Shown one piece after another: positions 45,267 through 54,494 of a DNA stretch of 64,000 bases (its first letter is position 1; each line of letters starts with the position of its first letter). A model generated the notes under the pieces. It was not told where the DNA came from and did not search any database. It saw only the letters and a list, made by a program, of their open reading frames with translations. The stretch is from assembly GCA_002163085.1 (NCBI GenBank), contig MAAJ01000006.1, forward strand, positions 1 through 64,000. The letters are read 5' to 3'. Source of the stretch: Methylophaga sp. 42_25_T18 (GTDB lineage: Bacteria > Pseudomonadota > Gammaproteobacteria > Nitrosococcales > Methylophagaceae). The position numbers and the translations under genes were made by a program.

Positions 45267-46037
45267 CTAGTCATGATCTCGTATAAACACCCAATTATCG
45301 CCTTCTGACATGTCTTCACTATAACGATAACCATCGGTATCAAAGTCTTTGAGTTGTTCCGGCTGATCGATTTGATGATCAATCATATAACGCGACATCA
45401 AGCCCCTCGCTTTCTTTGCGTAGAAACTGATGATCTTATATTGACCATTTTTCCAATCTTTAAACACCGGCGTGATTATTCTGGCAGTCAGTTTTTTTGC
45501 TTCAGTCGCTTTAAAATATTCGTTAGAAGCCAAGTTAATCAATATGCCATCTGCCATTGCAGGATCAGCTTCTAAAAACTCACGTAATTGACTACCCCAA
45601 AACTGATAGAGATTTGTGCCTTTTTTATTGGCAAACTTAGTGCCCATTTCAAGGCGATAGGCTTGCATCAAATCTAACGGTTTTAATACACCATAAAGTC
45701 CCGACAAAATGCGTAAATGATGTTGAGAAAACTCAAGCCCTTTGTCATCTAAACTCTCCGCATCCAAACCCGTGTATACATCGCCTTTAAAGGCTAAAAC
45801 GGCTTGTTTTGCATTGTCTAAATTAAACGGTGTTTGCCATTGATGAAAGCGTGCAGCATTGAGGCCAGACAATTTATCACTGAGTTTCATTAAACTTGCT
45901 ATATCAGCGGTAGTTAACTTTTTCAGTTCATTGATGAGTTGTTGTGATTGCTTTAAAAAAGCGGGCTGACTATGTGTTTGAGTATGAGGTTCCGAATCAA
46001 AATCCAGCGTTTTAGCAGGTGAAATAACAGTGAGCAT
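45267..46037 (-). CDS. yaaA: Peroxide stress protein YaaA (DUF328)
   Basis: A 256-residue protein with the family signature from the first residue ([15 protein letters not shown]), plus [17 protein letters not shown], [20 protein letters not shown] and [14 protein letters not shown] segments. YaaA lowers free iron during peroxide stress and binds DNA in E. coli. Full length. It probably shares a transcript with thpR. Confidence 0.93.
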   Translation of the reverse strand: MLTVISPAKTLDFDSEPHTQTHSQPAFLKQSQQLINELKKLTTADIASLMKLSDKLSGLNAARFHQWQTPFNLDNAKQAVLAFKGDVYTGLDAESLDDKGLEFSQHHLRILSGLYGVLKPLDLMQAYRLEMGTKFANKKGTNLYQFWGSQLREFLEADPAMADGILINLASNEYFKATEAKKLTARIITPVFKDWKNGQYKIISFYAKKARGLMSRYMIDHQIDQPEQLKDFDTDGYRYSEDMSEGDNWVFIRDHD

Positions 46038-46135
46038 GTTTTATCCAGAAACAATTAATTTATCGCCAGATAATAACACGCTCACAGGTTAAATTTCAGT
46101 GTCGTTGCTCCCTTGCATAAAGGGCATATAAAGAC

Positions 46136-46624
46136 TTATTGAAAGTGTTTTTGAAGACTTGTTAAACCCGCATCATAAACACCTGAAATCGTGTTAACCG
46201 CTTCTTCATCTGCAAATCCTTCTTTTGCATCAAAGCTCGAAGTCCAACGTACAACAGATTTGCCATCTTCCGTACCAGATACACTGATTTCTGATACATA
46301 CCCAGAAACAGGTAACGGTGATTCAGTAATCGCGTAGCTATAGCTGTTATCGTTATGAGCAAGTAATTTTTCAGTAATTGCTGCGCCGTTGCCTAATGTT
46401 AAAACACGAACAGTGTCGTTGCTGCCTTGTGTTAACTCGCTGGCCACGACTACTGGATGCCAAACATCAAGATGATTAAAGTCTCCAATCATTTTCCATG
46501 TTGTTGCTGGGCTGGCATTGACAGTGATTTCTTTTTGCACCTCAAGTGCACCAGCAAAGCTGGTCATCGAAGCGGTTAATAAAATTGCAGAAGCAAGAAG
46601 CTTAGTTGTTGTAACGAGTTTCAT
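46136..46624 (-). CDS. Exported SRPBCC (polyketide cyclase/START-like) protein
   Basis: A 162-residue protein with a signal peptide (KLVTTTKLLASAILL...TSFAGA). The start is the ATG at 46622-46624, with GGAG upstream; the longer frame adds a non-signal leader. The mature part is one SRPBCC helix-grip domain: EVQKEITVNASPATTW, MIGDFNHLDVWHPVV, then SYAITESPLPVSGY. Such folds bind hydrophobic ligands, and the periplasmic location is less usual. Single gene between the yaaA pair and the CHASE kinase gene. Confidence 0.82.
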   Translation of the reverse strand: MKLVTTTKLLASAILLTASMTSFAGALEVQKEITVNASPATTWKMIGDFNHLDVWHPVVVASELTQGSNDTVRVLTLGNGAAITEKLLAHNDNSYSYAITESPLPVSGYVSEISVSGTEDGKSVVRWTSSFDAKEGFADEEAVNTISGVYDAGLTSLQKHFQ

Positions 46625-46731
46625 TTTGTTCTCCGTCCAGATCAAATAAAAGGGAGTTTCATTATCTGATTGAGGCAAGACAAAATAAATACCTCTGACG
46701 GACTAGTCCTTAAGGATTAGTTCGACTATTT

Positions 46732-48936
46732 TCAACGTGACAACCACAAATATAAATCACTGGATTTAACCGGCTTAATCATTAATTCACCATTGGCTGT
46801 TTCAACCTCATCACTAACGTGAGCATTGGTTGTACCCGTCACAACCAGCGTTGGAATTGTGGTTTGGAAATGATCTTGAATCTGTTGAACTAAGCTTATT
46901 CCTGTTTCGTTAATTAGCTGGTAATCAGCAACAATCTTATCTGGCGGTGTTGGTGATTGTTGTAAAACGACATCTAACTCTGTCCCAGATGCTATAGCAG
47001 TCACCGTGCAGCCCCAATGGTTTAATAATTGTTCCATGCCAAAACGGGTATCTTCATCATCTTCAATGAGCCAAATGTTTTTATGGAGGGATGCTAAAAC
47101 ATCAACTTCAGCCATTGGCTCTTTAACCCACTGTTCATCGCCATAGGGCACATCAACATAAAATGTCGAGCCCTTGGATAACTGCGATTTAAAACCAGAG
47201 TTCAAGCCCAATACATCAACGGTTTTTGCAACGATAGATAAACCTAATCCTAGGCCTTTATCTGATAATTGACGTGCTTGTTCGTCGCGATAGAACTCAT
47301 CAAAGAGTTTTGTTTGGCTTTCAGCACTCATGCCAATGCCGGTATCAATCACACAGATACGAACGGCATCATTAATGCGTCGACAACCTATTACCACTTT
47401 ACCCTGCTTGGTATATCGAATCGCATTAGATAAAAAATTGCGTAAAATCTGCTCTAATAAGCTTGGATCGGTAAAGACACAGGTACTCGTATTGACCAGA
47501 TCTAATTTCAGTTCTTTTTGTTTGGCCTGAATTTCAAACTCGATGATCAATTTTTCTAACACGGTTTGTAAATAAAAATGACTAGCTTTGGCTTGCAAAC
47601 TACCGGACTCAAGCAAGCTAATATCGAGCAAAGCCCCAAACATAGTATTCATGCCATCCACAGCTTGGGTGATGCGATGCGTTAAATGCTGCTGCTCTTT
47701 TTGATCAGTACTGTCTTTAAGCAAGCCGGTTAAAAGACCAATCGTATGTAAGGGTTGGCGTAGATCATGGCTAGCTGCACGTAGTAACTGTGATTTAGCA
47801 AGATTAGCTCGATCAGCTTCTGCTTTAAGCTGACGCTGAACTTCAAGTTGAGTTGTTGTACCCGCTAGATCTGTTGATAGCTCTGAAACTTGTCTGCTTT
47901 TTACTAATGAGATAAACAAATACACAGTTAATAATAAGGTGATTAAACTCCCCGCCAGTAACCCAATATATGGCCACCATGTTTGAGCAGAACCCGCCAG
48001 CGACGTTTGCGGAAAAACAGCCAATAACCATTGTTTATCTGCCACGACAATTGGAAAAGTCCAGTGGTCATTTTTGTTAAATTTAATATCGTTGACGGTA
48101 TTAATTTCATCACTTGAGGCATACAGCAATTGTTGACTCGTACTATTTCCATCGTAGAGTGCAATAGTGAGCTGACTATTTTCTTGCTCAAAACTTCCCG
48201 AAAATAAGGCCGAAAAATCATAAACGCCAACAACAAAACCAACTAGTTGTTTCTGCCAAGGCTCATCGCCAGTAAAGATAGGATGAAAAGCCTGAAATCC
48301 CAATAAATGTTGATCTTTATTAAAAATGGATAATCGTTGGGTGATCGCAGTTTGCTGACTTTTTTTAGCGTTATTAATGACTTTTAACCGCGATGGAATT
48401 GACGCCATGTTTAAACCAAGCGAAAGTTCTCCTACACTACTTGGGAATAAAGACCGGATAGGAAAGTATTCTTGTTTACCAGATGCTGACACTGGCAATC
48501 CATGTGCTGTCACTTCATGGATATGGAAGCTTAGATCTTCTTGTTCTTGTACATCTTTTTCAAACTGTTCTTTTTGTTCATCACTCACTCGGGCTACCCA
48601 GGCCAGACCAAGCGTACCATCATGATATTGGGTATCTGTTGCTATAAACTCGGCCAACTGACTTTTGGAGATTTCACCTGTTGTGGAATGCAACGACGCT
48701 ACATTTTTTAAAGAGTCTAAAGAAATATTTAGTTTGGTTTGAATCTGTTCTACCTGAGCTCGAGCGTATTTCTCTGTTTCTAAATACAATCGTTCTTTCG
48801 ATATTGCTTGTAACTCAGAAAACCCAATAATCGATAAAACCAGACCTAAGGCCAATACAGACAGAGCCAATATCGCCTCAAAGCGAGTGTTCTTTTGTTT
48901 GAATAAACGTTCGAATAAAGGTGTCTCTGTAATCAC
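46732..48936 (-). CDS. CHASE-domain hybrid sensor histidine kinase
   Basis: A 734-residue protein: membrane helix (about 20-42), periplasmic CHASE sensor (about 75-280, with LGLAWVARVSDEQ and EYFPIRSLFPS), membrane helix (about 322-344), coiled coil, and HisKA with RAASHDLRQPLHTIGLL (His390). The ATPase motifs are NFLSNAIRYT, DTGIGMS and GLGLGLSIVAK. A C-terminal receiver places its Asp in KIVADYQL (Asp671). The HisKA wording is of the kind that pairs with LuxR-type regulators. The start is GTG. It is divergent from the response regulator at 49091 and likely controls it and the TRAP genes. Confidence 0.88.
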   Translation of the reverse strand: MITETPLFERLFKQKNTRFEAILALSVLALGLVLSIIGFSELQAISKERLYLETEKYARAQVEQIQTKLNISLDSLKNVASLHSTTGEISKSQLAEFIATDTQYHDGTLGLAWVARVSDEQKEQFEKDVQEQEDLSFHIHEVTAHGLPVSASGKQEYFPIRSLFPSSVGELSLGLNMASIPSRLKVINNAKKSQQTAITQRLSIFNKDQHLLGFQAFHPIFTGDEPWQKQLVGFVVGVYDFSALFSGSFEQENSQLTIALYDGNSTSQQLLYASSDEINTVNDIKFNKNDHWTFPIVVADKQWLLAVFPQTSLAGSAQTWWPYIGLLAGSLITLLLTVYLFISLVKSRQVSELSTDLAGTTTQLEVQRQLKAEADRANLAKSQLLRAASHDLRQPLHTIGLLTGLLKDSTDQKEQQHLTHRITQAVDGMNTMFGALLDISLLESGSLQAKASHFYLQTVLEKLIIEFEIQAKQKELKLDLVNTSTCVFTDPSLLEQILRNFLSNAIRYTKQGKVVIGCRRINDAVRICVIDTGIGMSAESQTKLFDEFYRDEQARQLSDKGLGLGLSIVAKTVDVLGLNSGFKSQLSKGSTFYVDVPYGDEQWVKEPMAEVDVLASLHKNIWLIEDDEDTRFGMEQLLNHWGCTVTAIASGTELDVVLQQSPTPPDKIVADYQLINETGISLVQQIQDHFQTTIPTLVVTGTTNAHVSDEVETANGELMIKPVKSSDLYLWLSR

Positions 48937-49090
48937 GAGCTAAACTGTTGCCTTATATTAAATTCATATCATCCGCAGCGATAAACGGCCCAAAACAGTA
49001 AAGCACATAATTGGGTGAAATACGTTAGTTTTACTGATCCGTTGGCTTAATAATTACCTTTATAGCGCTAATTACACTATTATTCATGCC

Positions 49091-49723
49091 ATGAAAATTT
49101 TGATTGCTGACGATCACGAACTCTACCGCGATGCCTTATCTATTCTTGTTCATCGCTTAGGACAAGATACCGATGTGCATTTAGCTTGCAATTTCAGAGA
49201 GTTACTAGACTTAATGCAAGCACAAACAGGTTGGGATGCCATCTTGATAGACTTAAACATGCCCGATCTAAATTTTTATGATGGCATCAGCCAACTAACC
49301 AAAGACTATCCCGATACACCGATTATTGTGGTGACCTCTTCAGAAGACCCGAATGATACCCAACGTGCGTTAGAGGCCGGTGCTCTTGGCTATATGATCA
49401 AGTCGATGAAAAGCAACGACATGCTAAATGCCTTAAGACTCATGTTAGAAAGTGGCATTTCAATACATCCTGTTGCCGCCAACGATCCTCAAAATAAGCC
49501 CTTATCTGAAGACGATATTTTAAAGGCGTTGACTCCACGTCAGTTCGAAGTATTACAACAACTGTGTGAAGGCGCGTCTAACAAACGTATCGCCTTAGAT
49601 ATGGACTTAAGCGAAAGCACCGTGAAGTTGCATGTGCGAGCCATATTAAGTGCTTTAGAAGTCTCAAACCGTACGGAAGCGGCGATCAAAGCAAAACAAT
49701 TATTATCAACTGAGCTTAAATGA
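49091..49723 (+). CDS. LuxR/NarL-family response regulator
   Basis: A 210-residue protein. Receiver domain 1-120 has acidic residues in IADDHELYRDAL, the phospho-acceptor Asp in AILIDLNMPDL and the conserved Lys in GYMIKSMKS. The GerE-type HTH at about 147-205 includes LTPRQFEVLQQLCEGASNKR and SESTVKLHVRAIL. It is the probable partner of the divergent CHASE kinase. Its stop overlaps the dctQ start (ATGA), so it is co-translated with the TRAP transporter. Confidence 0.9.
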   Translation: MKILIADDHELYRDALSILVHRLGQDTDVHLACNFRELLDLMQAQTGWDAILIDLNMPDLNFYDGISQLTKDYPDTPIIVVTSSEDPNDTQRALEAGALGYMIKSMKSNDMLNALRLMLESGISIHPVAANDPQNKPLSEDDILKALTPRQFEVLQQLCEGASNKRIALDMDLSESTVKLHVRAILSALEVSNRTEAAIKAKQLLSTELK

Positions 49724-50244
49724 ACAACGTTATTTCTAAAACCATCACTGCGATAGATACATTCACTGAGTGGAGCGGTCGCAGCGTCGCATGGTTAGTT
49801 TTAGCGATGGTATTGTTGATTTGTTATGACGTTGCCATGCGCTACTTGTTTCAACAAGGTTCTGTGGCATTACAAGAACTCGAGTGGCATTTATTTGCCC
49901 TTATTTTCCTCCTCGGTTCTGCCTACACCTTAAAACACGATGAACATGTTCGTGTTGATATTATTTATCAAAGTCGGCGTGTATCCGATAAGCAACGTGC
50001 CATCATCAATATCGTCGGCATTATTTTATTCCTATTCCCCTTTTGTACCTTGATATTAGTCTCTGCTTGGCCCTTTGTCGAAAATGCCTATTTTTATCAT
50101 GAAGGTTCGCCCGATCCCGGTGGTCTGCCTTATCGCTATCTATTAAAAGCCGGCATCCTCCTCGGATTTTTCATGTTAATGGTGCAAGGTCTCGCCGAAT
50201 TACTGCGTAATATTCTCAAACTACAAGACACCGAGGCAAGCTAA
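49720..50244 (+). CDS. dctQ: TRAP transporter small permease DctQ
   Basis: A 174-residue protein with four membrane helices, the DctQ layout. It carries FLLGSAYTLKHDEHVRVDII, a hallmark of the family. It partners DctM in sodium-driven uptake of organic acids. The start overlaps the response regulator stop by four bases and its own stop overlaps the dctM start by one (TAATG). No substrate-binding DctP gene is adjacent. Confidence 0.9.
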   Translation: MNNVISKTITAIDTFTEWSGRSVAWLVLAMVLLICYDVAMRYLFQQGSVALQELEWHLFALIFLLGSAYTLKHDEHVRVDIIYQSRRVSDKQRAIINIVGIILFLFPFCTLILVSAWPFVENAYFYHEGSPDPGGLPYRYLLKAGILLGFFMLMVQGLAELLRNILKLQDTEAS

Positions 50245-51545
50245 TGGAAATTTGGGCATTAGTGATGTTTGCGGTGTTGTTTGTCTTATTATTAGCAGGT
50301 TTTCCGGTGGCTTTTACTCTGGGGGCGGTTGCTTTAGGTTTTGGCAGTGTATTTCTCGGTTTAGACTTCTTTAACCTCTTACCCCTTCGAATCTGGGGCA
50401 TTATGACCAACTTCACCTTGTTGGCCGTACCCTTATTTGTATTTATGGGCGTGGTGCTAGAAAAGTCTGGCATTGCAGAAGAGTTACTTGAAACTATGGG
50501 CCAACTCTTTGGCCGAATTCGTGGTGGTTTAGCAATCTCTGTTGTTATTGTTGGTGCCTTATTAGCGGCCACCACCGGTGTGGTGGGTGCCTCCGTGGTC
50601 ACCATGGCGGTGATTGCCCTGCCTGTCATGTTAAAAAATGGTTATGCGCCCAGTTTAGCCGGCGGCACGATTGCCACATCAGGTACCTTAGGTCAGATCA
50701 TACCGCCAAGTATCATTTTGATTTTATTAGGTGATGTCATTGGTGTACCGGTTGGCCAACTCTTTATTGGTGCGGCTATCCCCGGCCTGATGTTAGTCAT
50801 TGCCTATATTGCCTACATCGCCTTTATTGCTTGGAAAAATCCTGAACTTGCTCCTGCTATATCTATCGCACCAGAAAATGAAGGGCAACTGGCATCTAAA
50901 GTATTCAGGAGCCTATTGCCACCATTAGCCTTAATCATCGCGGTATTAGGCTCTATTTTCTTTGGTATTGCCTCACCGACTGAATCGGCTGCTGTAGGTG
51001 CTTTAGGCGCAATATTACTAGCGGCTCTTCATAAAAAATTAAACTTAGATAATATCAACAAGGCTATGCAACAAACCACACGGTTAACCAGCATGGTGTT
51101 TTTGATTTTGATTGGTGCCACTGCCTTTGGTTTGGTATTTGTTGGCATGGGTGGTGACAACCTGATCTTTGATATCTTCAGTGGCCTGCCGGGTGGCAAG
51201 TGGGGTTTCTTGATTCTCAGTATGGTGCTGATTTTTGTCTTGGGTTTCTTCTTAGACTTTATCGAAATTTGTTTTATCGTGGTACCTATCATCGCCCCTA
51301 TTGCTATTCATATGGGCCTTGATCCGCTGTGGTTTGCTCTATTAATTGCACTTAACCTGCAAACCTCATTTTTAACCCCACCTTTTGGTTTTTCTTTGTT
51401 TTATCTAAAAGCCAGCGCACCAAACTTAAAACTACAAGATATCTATCGTGGTGTGGTGCCCTTCATTGTTATTCAAGTCATTGTATTAGCTTTAATTATT
51501 TCCTTTCCATCTTTAACCCTGTGGCTACCAGGCCTGATGGAATAA
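50244..51545 (+). CDS. dctM: TRAP transporter large permease DctM
   Basis: A 433-residue protein with about twelve membrane helices. Family motifs include VPLFVFMGVVLEKSGIAEEL, TSGTLGQIIPPSIILILLGD, SPTESAAVGALGAI and LNLQTSFLTPPFGFSLFYLK. This is the transport subunit using the sodium gradient. The wording resembles the mannitol/chloroaromatic type of DctM. Without its DctP the substrate cannot be inferred. Third gene of the regulator-dctQ-dctM set. Confidence 0.92.
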   Translation: MEIWALVMFAVLFVLLLAGFPVAFTLGAVALGFGSVFLGLDFFNLLPLRIWGIMTNFTLLAVPLFVFMGVVLEKSGIAEELLETMGQLFGRIRGGLAISVVIVGALLAATTGVVGASVVTMAVIALPVMLKNGYAPSLAGGTIATSGTLGQIIPPSIILILLGDVIGVPVGQLFIGAAIPGLMLVIAYIAYIAFIAWKNPELAPAISIAPENEGQLASKVFRSLLPPLALIIAVLGSIFFGIASPTESAAVGALGAILLAALHKKLNLDNINKAMQQTTRLTSMVFLILIGATAFGLVFVGMGGDNLIFDIFSGLPGGKWGFLILSMVLIFVLGFFLDFIEICFIVVPIIAPIAIHMGLDPLWFALLIALNLQTSFLTPPFGFSLFYLKASAPNLKLQDIYRGVVPFIVIQVIVLALIISFPSLTLWLPGLME

Positions 51546-51568
51546 CCCTGAAACTATAGAAGATAGTT

Positions 51569-51886
51569 ATGATTCAATGGAGTGAGTTAATCAATTTTTC
51601 AATTAAAGGCGAGTTTATTTCCGGCTTCGTTGACATTTTTATCGATCTTATCGCAAAGCTAGTATTCAAAATTTTCTTTCGTACTACTGCTTGCTCAGTA
51701 GATACAGCTTGCGAACCCAGTCTTAATATCTCTGCTGTTTTAACAGCCACTATCCTTCTGATTATTATATTTTTTATTATTTTCAAGCAACGTGACAAGC
51801 TAAAACATCGTCTTAACCGTAAAAAATCAAACAAAGCCAAACGTCGGGAAAACAAGAGAAAAAAGAAGAACACTAAGACTCGGTAA
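51569..51886 (+). CDS. Small membrane protein with basic tail, unknown
   Basis: A 105-residue protein. One clear membrane helix (ISAVLTATILLIIIFFIIF, about residues 53-71) is followed by a strongly basic tail (about 24 Lys/Arg in the last 35 residues). An amphipathic N-terminal half holds two cysteines. No family recognised. It starts 24 bases after dctM on the same strand with a weak ribosome site, so it may ride on that transcript. An antisense frame of similar length exists, but this one is better placed. Confidence 0.45.
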   Translation: MIQWSELINFSIKGEFISGFVDIFIDLIAKLVFKIFFRTTACSVDTACEPSLNISAVLTATILLIIIFFIIFKQRDKLKHRLNRKKSNKAKRRENKRKKKNTKTR

Positions 51887-52050
51887 TCCTATCGGTTTTG
51901 ATAATCCCGTCACAGTTTTCTAATTTCCCCTTCTAAAGCACATCTTTTATTCGTCGATACCCTCTGTAAGCGTTATAATTTTATAAAAAGGAAAAATAAA
52001 CTAATAGCGATCTTGATGCTCAATTAAGCGACTAGCTTGGGAGAATTATC

Positions 52051-52338
52051 ATGAAGACTACTACTGAGAAACTTGAATGGACAGAAACTAAAGACCAAAT
52101 GCCCGAAGTCGGCCAAAAAGTCGTCGTATTCTTATGGATGGACGAAGCCGTATATCAAGCTTGGTGGAACGGTGAACATTATGTTCTGGCTGCCGCCAAC
52201 GAAGAAGGTAAACTATCTATCTACGAAGTTTTGCCAGTCGCCATTAGTCATTGGCAAGAGATACCAGAAATGCCTAACGTTGCTAGCGCCGTGAATAACA
52301 AAAAATGGGAATATGCCCAAACCGGTACAGTCCACTAA
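52051..52338 (+). CDS. Small DUF551-like protein
   Basis: A 95-residue protein. The pattern LEWTETKDQMPEVGQKVVVF, then VYQAWWNG and PVAISHWQEIPEMP resembles DUF551 (W, P..G..V, and a late HW..P), a family common in phages and their relatives with no known role. It is cytoplasmic. GGGAG lies upstream of the ATG (52051). Not clearly linked to either neighbour. Confidence 0.6.
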   Translation: MKTTTEKLEWTETKDQMPEVGQKVVVFLWMDEAVYQAWWNGEHYVLAAANEEGKLSIYEVLPVAISHWQEIPEMPNVASAVNNKKWEYAQTGTVH

Positions 52339-52389
52339 ACTGAGTAATGCTGGTTTGCCCCCACATTTGTTAGGAAGGTGACATTACAG

Positions 52390-53304
52390 TTATCGAGTCA
52401 TCTTCTTAACAAAAACAACTACAAACAAAGCTAGGGTAAAACCGCCGATTAGGGCTTCAAATGCCGCTAAAAAACGTGAAATCCCTAAAGTGGGCGTTAT
52501 ATCTCCATAGCCCAAGGTGGTATAGGTCACTACGCTAAAATAAAGACTGCTTAGAAAGTGATTAATGTTTTCACCAACAGTCAGACTACTATCAAAGGCG
52601 ATAACTTGATCGCCATAGTTAATGCCTGAATAAAAAAACAATATTGAAAACACACCGATCACCGTTGAAGTAAAGCCCACTACTCGTATTGGTCTTTCAC
52701 CATAACCACAGAATAAATCGACAAATTTTGATATCCAACGTTTCAAGGAATACATAGGCATTTGTTTACGTCGCATTGCCATTTCATTTTGAAAAAACTG
52801 GCCAGCCTGTTCAAATAGGCCCTGCTTTTCAGTCACCATTCTCAAGTTACGGTAAACCTCTTCGGCCTGCTCATAGTAGTCTTTAGCTTCTTTTGGATCT
52901 TTAGTTTCAGCTGCACGTCGTTGTTGGAGTATTTCATCACCCCATGTAACGTTTTCAATCTTGGCGCCTTTAAAATTGGCTCCCAACAAATTGCAATTAG
53001 ATAGATTGGCACAATGTAAATTGGCAAAACTGAAATTGGCCTTCATCAATGAACTGCCAGATAAATCAAGCATGAAACAGTGTGCATCACTAAAGTCAGA
53101 ATGATATAAGTCACAATCGGTCAACTGATATCCGGTCTTTGAACCTTTATTAACAAGGTTAATGCCAGATAAGTCAGCCTTGGATAGACTGAACCTTGTC
53201 ATAGGTTTGGAGGTTTTTGCACGTTGCTCAAGTAATGTTTTGATATGGTCATGAGCAACCATCTCACCAGATTTCCATTGTTCATCCGTCACCACTTGAT
53301 CCAT
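52390..53304 (-). CDS. Pentapeptide-repeat two-helix potassium channel
   Basis: About 304 residues from the ATG at 53302-53304 (AAGGGA upstream); a start 15 codons earlier has no ribosome site. The N-terminal third has pentapeptide repeats A(D/N)LSx (SKADLSGINL, SLMKANFSFANLHCANLSNCNLLGANFKGA), a right-handed beta-helix. A helical linker follows. The C-terminal 100 residues hold two membrane helices around a pore with the selectivity filter TLGYGD. The fusion of a cytosolic pentapeptide domain to an ion-channel-2 pore probably gives a tetrameric, gated K+ channel. Gating signal unknown. Confidence 0.83.
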   Translation of the reverse strand: MDQVVTDEQWKSGEMVAHDHIKTLLEQRAKTSKPMTRFSLSKADLSGINLVNKGSKTGYQLTDCDLYHSDFSDAHCFMLDLSGSSLMKANFSFANLHCANLSNCNLLGANFKGAKIENVTWGDEILQQRRAAETKDPKEAKDYYEQAEEVYRNLRMVTEKQGLFEQAGQFFQNEMAMRRKQMPMYSLKRWISKFVDLFCGYGERPIRVVGFTSTVIGVFSILFFYSGINYGDQVIAFDSSLTVGENINHFLSSLYFSVVTYTTLGYGDITPTLGISRFLAAFEALIGGFTLALFVVVFVKKMTR

Positions 53305-53382
53305 TTTGCTATCCCTTGGCACGTTACTTATAACTTTATCCTGCGCCATCCAGTAATTTGGATCAAGTCAGCCTCTTTTCAG

Positions 53383-53805
53383 CTAACCGTTCAGTGGCCG
53401 GCAGATATTAAAACCCAAGGAGCTTGCTTGCTGTTGTAATAATAATATGAAATCTGTCAGCTCCACATTATCTTCAAAAGTAGGCCATGGACAACCCAGA
53501 AAGAAATGAGATACAGCCCAGAGGATCTCATCTTTTGCGTCACTTTCTGTACCGTAGACTGCAACTTGGATTTTGGCCGTTGGATATAACGTTAAGATGA
53601 TCTTTGCTAATGAAGTATCGCAATTAATCCCAGTGACAATTTTAATGATGTGGGCAACTTCAAAAACTTGATGTGTTGTGGGTGTGAGGTTGACGTTTTC
53701 CAAATAAAACTGGGCCGTGTCGGCTTTTGAACTAAATAAAGATTCATCCAAAGCAATGCTTTCCTTTGCTGCATTCATAACCTTGTTTGTCGAATCTACG
53801 ACCAT
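53383..53805 (-). CDS. Conserved-looking hypothetical protein
   Basis: 140 residues from the ATG at 53803-53805 (AGGT upstream); a GTG 11 codons earlier is possible. No family recognised, no signal peptide and no membrane helix. Features are an acidic N-terminal half, a hydrophobic strand (IKIVTGINCDTSLAKIILTL), then KIQVAVYGTES and HFFLGCPWPTFED. It is on the same strand as the potassium channel gene, 78 bases upstream of it. The intergenic region upstream (53839-54024) holds nothing I can name. Confidence 0.5.
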   Translation of the reverse strand: MVVDSTNKVMNAAKESIALDESLFSSKADTAQFYLENVNLTPTTHQVFEVAHIIKIVTGINCDTSLAKIILTLYPTAKIQVAVYGTESDAKDEILWAVSHFFLGCPWPTFEDNVELTDFILLLQQQASSLGFNICRPLNG

Positions 53806-54024
53806 AACGTTTATACCTAAACAATAAACTTTGCACACACGTTACCTGATATTTCGTGACGTTCAAGCTCTCAAGCTAGGTAAGTTTTTACTTTTGTGAT
53901 GCAGTTCTCACTCTTTATTTTCACCGGTCCGTGAATGGTTAATTATCGTACAAAATCACTATTATTCTAATAACATGGATTAACTGTTTAGAATGGAATT
54001 AAGGCTTATCTCACAATCAACTTT

Positions 54025-54321
54025 TTATAGCCATTCCTGAACAATAGACACGATTTCTAGGTTGGAAAATTCTGCACAAAGGCAGTTGATTCGATCAGAG
54101 TTTGATTCCAGCTGGCGCTTATCACCTCCAACAAGACTTACGGCAAGCACAGCACGTTGCCACTTATCCTGATAACCCACCTCCGCTACTGAGGCATTGA
54201 ACTTACTACTAATACGATCTTTTAAGCCTCTTATCACGCTACGTTTGTCTTTAAGTGACTGGGCATGTGGGATGATCATTTCTATGGTCAAAAGAGTAAT
54301 AAAGAAGGTGTGTTCGCTCAT
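54025..54321 (-). CDS. DUF503 family protein
   Basis: A 98-residue protein matching DUF503 (YlxP-like) along its length: TLLTIEMIIPHAQSLKDKRS, then VIRGLKDRISSKFNASVAEV. Family members are small ferredoxin-like-fold proteins; the Gram-positive homologue lies with ribosome-maturation genes, and the function is unclear. Stand-alone here, between the unknown gene and epmA. Confidence 0.82.
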   Translation of the reverse strand: MSEHTFFITLLTIEMIIPHAQSLKDKRSVIRGLKDRISSKFNASVAEVGYQDKWQRAVLAVSLVGGDKRQLESNSDRINCLCAEFSNLEIVSIVQEWL

Positions 54322-54494
54322 AAGCCACCACTGCTGAAGTTATTCAGTCTCCACTGTCATATCATTTATTAATCACGATACTACTAAAAACTGAGATTTT
54401 GCAGACTTTTGTCCCATTTTAAGGGTAATAGTCTAATTAAAACTAAATTAATAAGGTGATGGTGAAATTAAATTTTGACCATACCAACAGTCTC

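Noticed and set aside
51574..51873. A minus-strand frame of 99 codons opposite the small basic membrane protein
   Set aside because: Phe/Arg-rich antisense of AT-rich codons. The + strand frame follows dctM and has a plausible membrane helix, though neither is certain.
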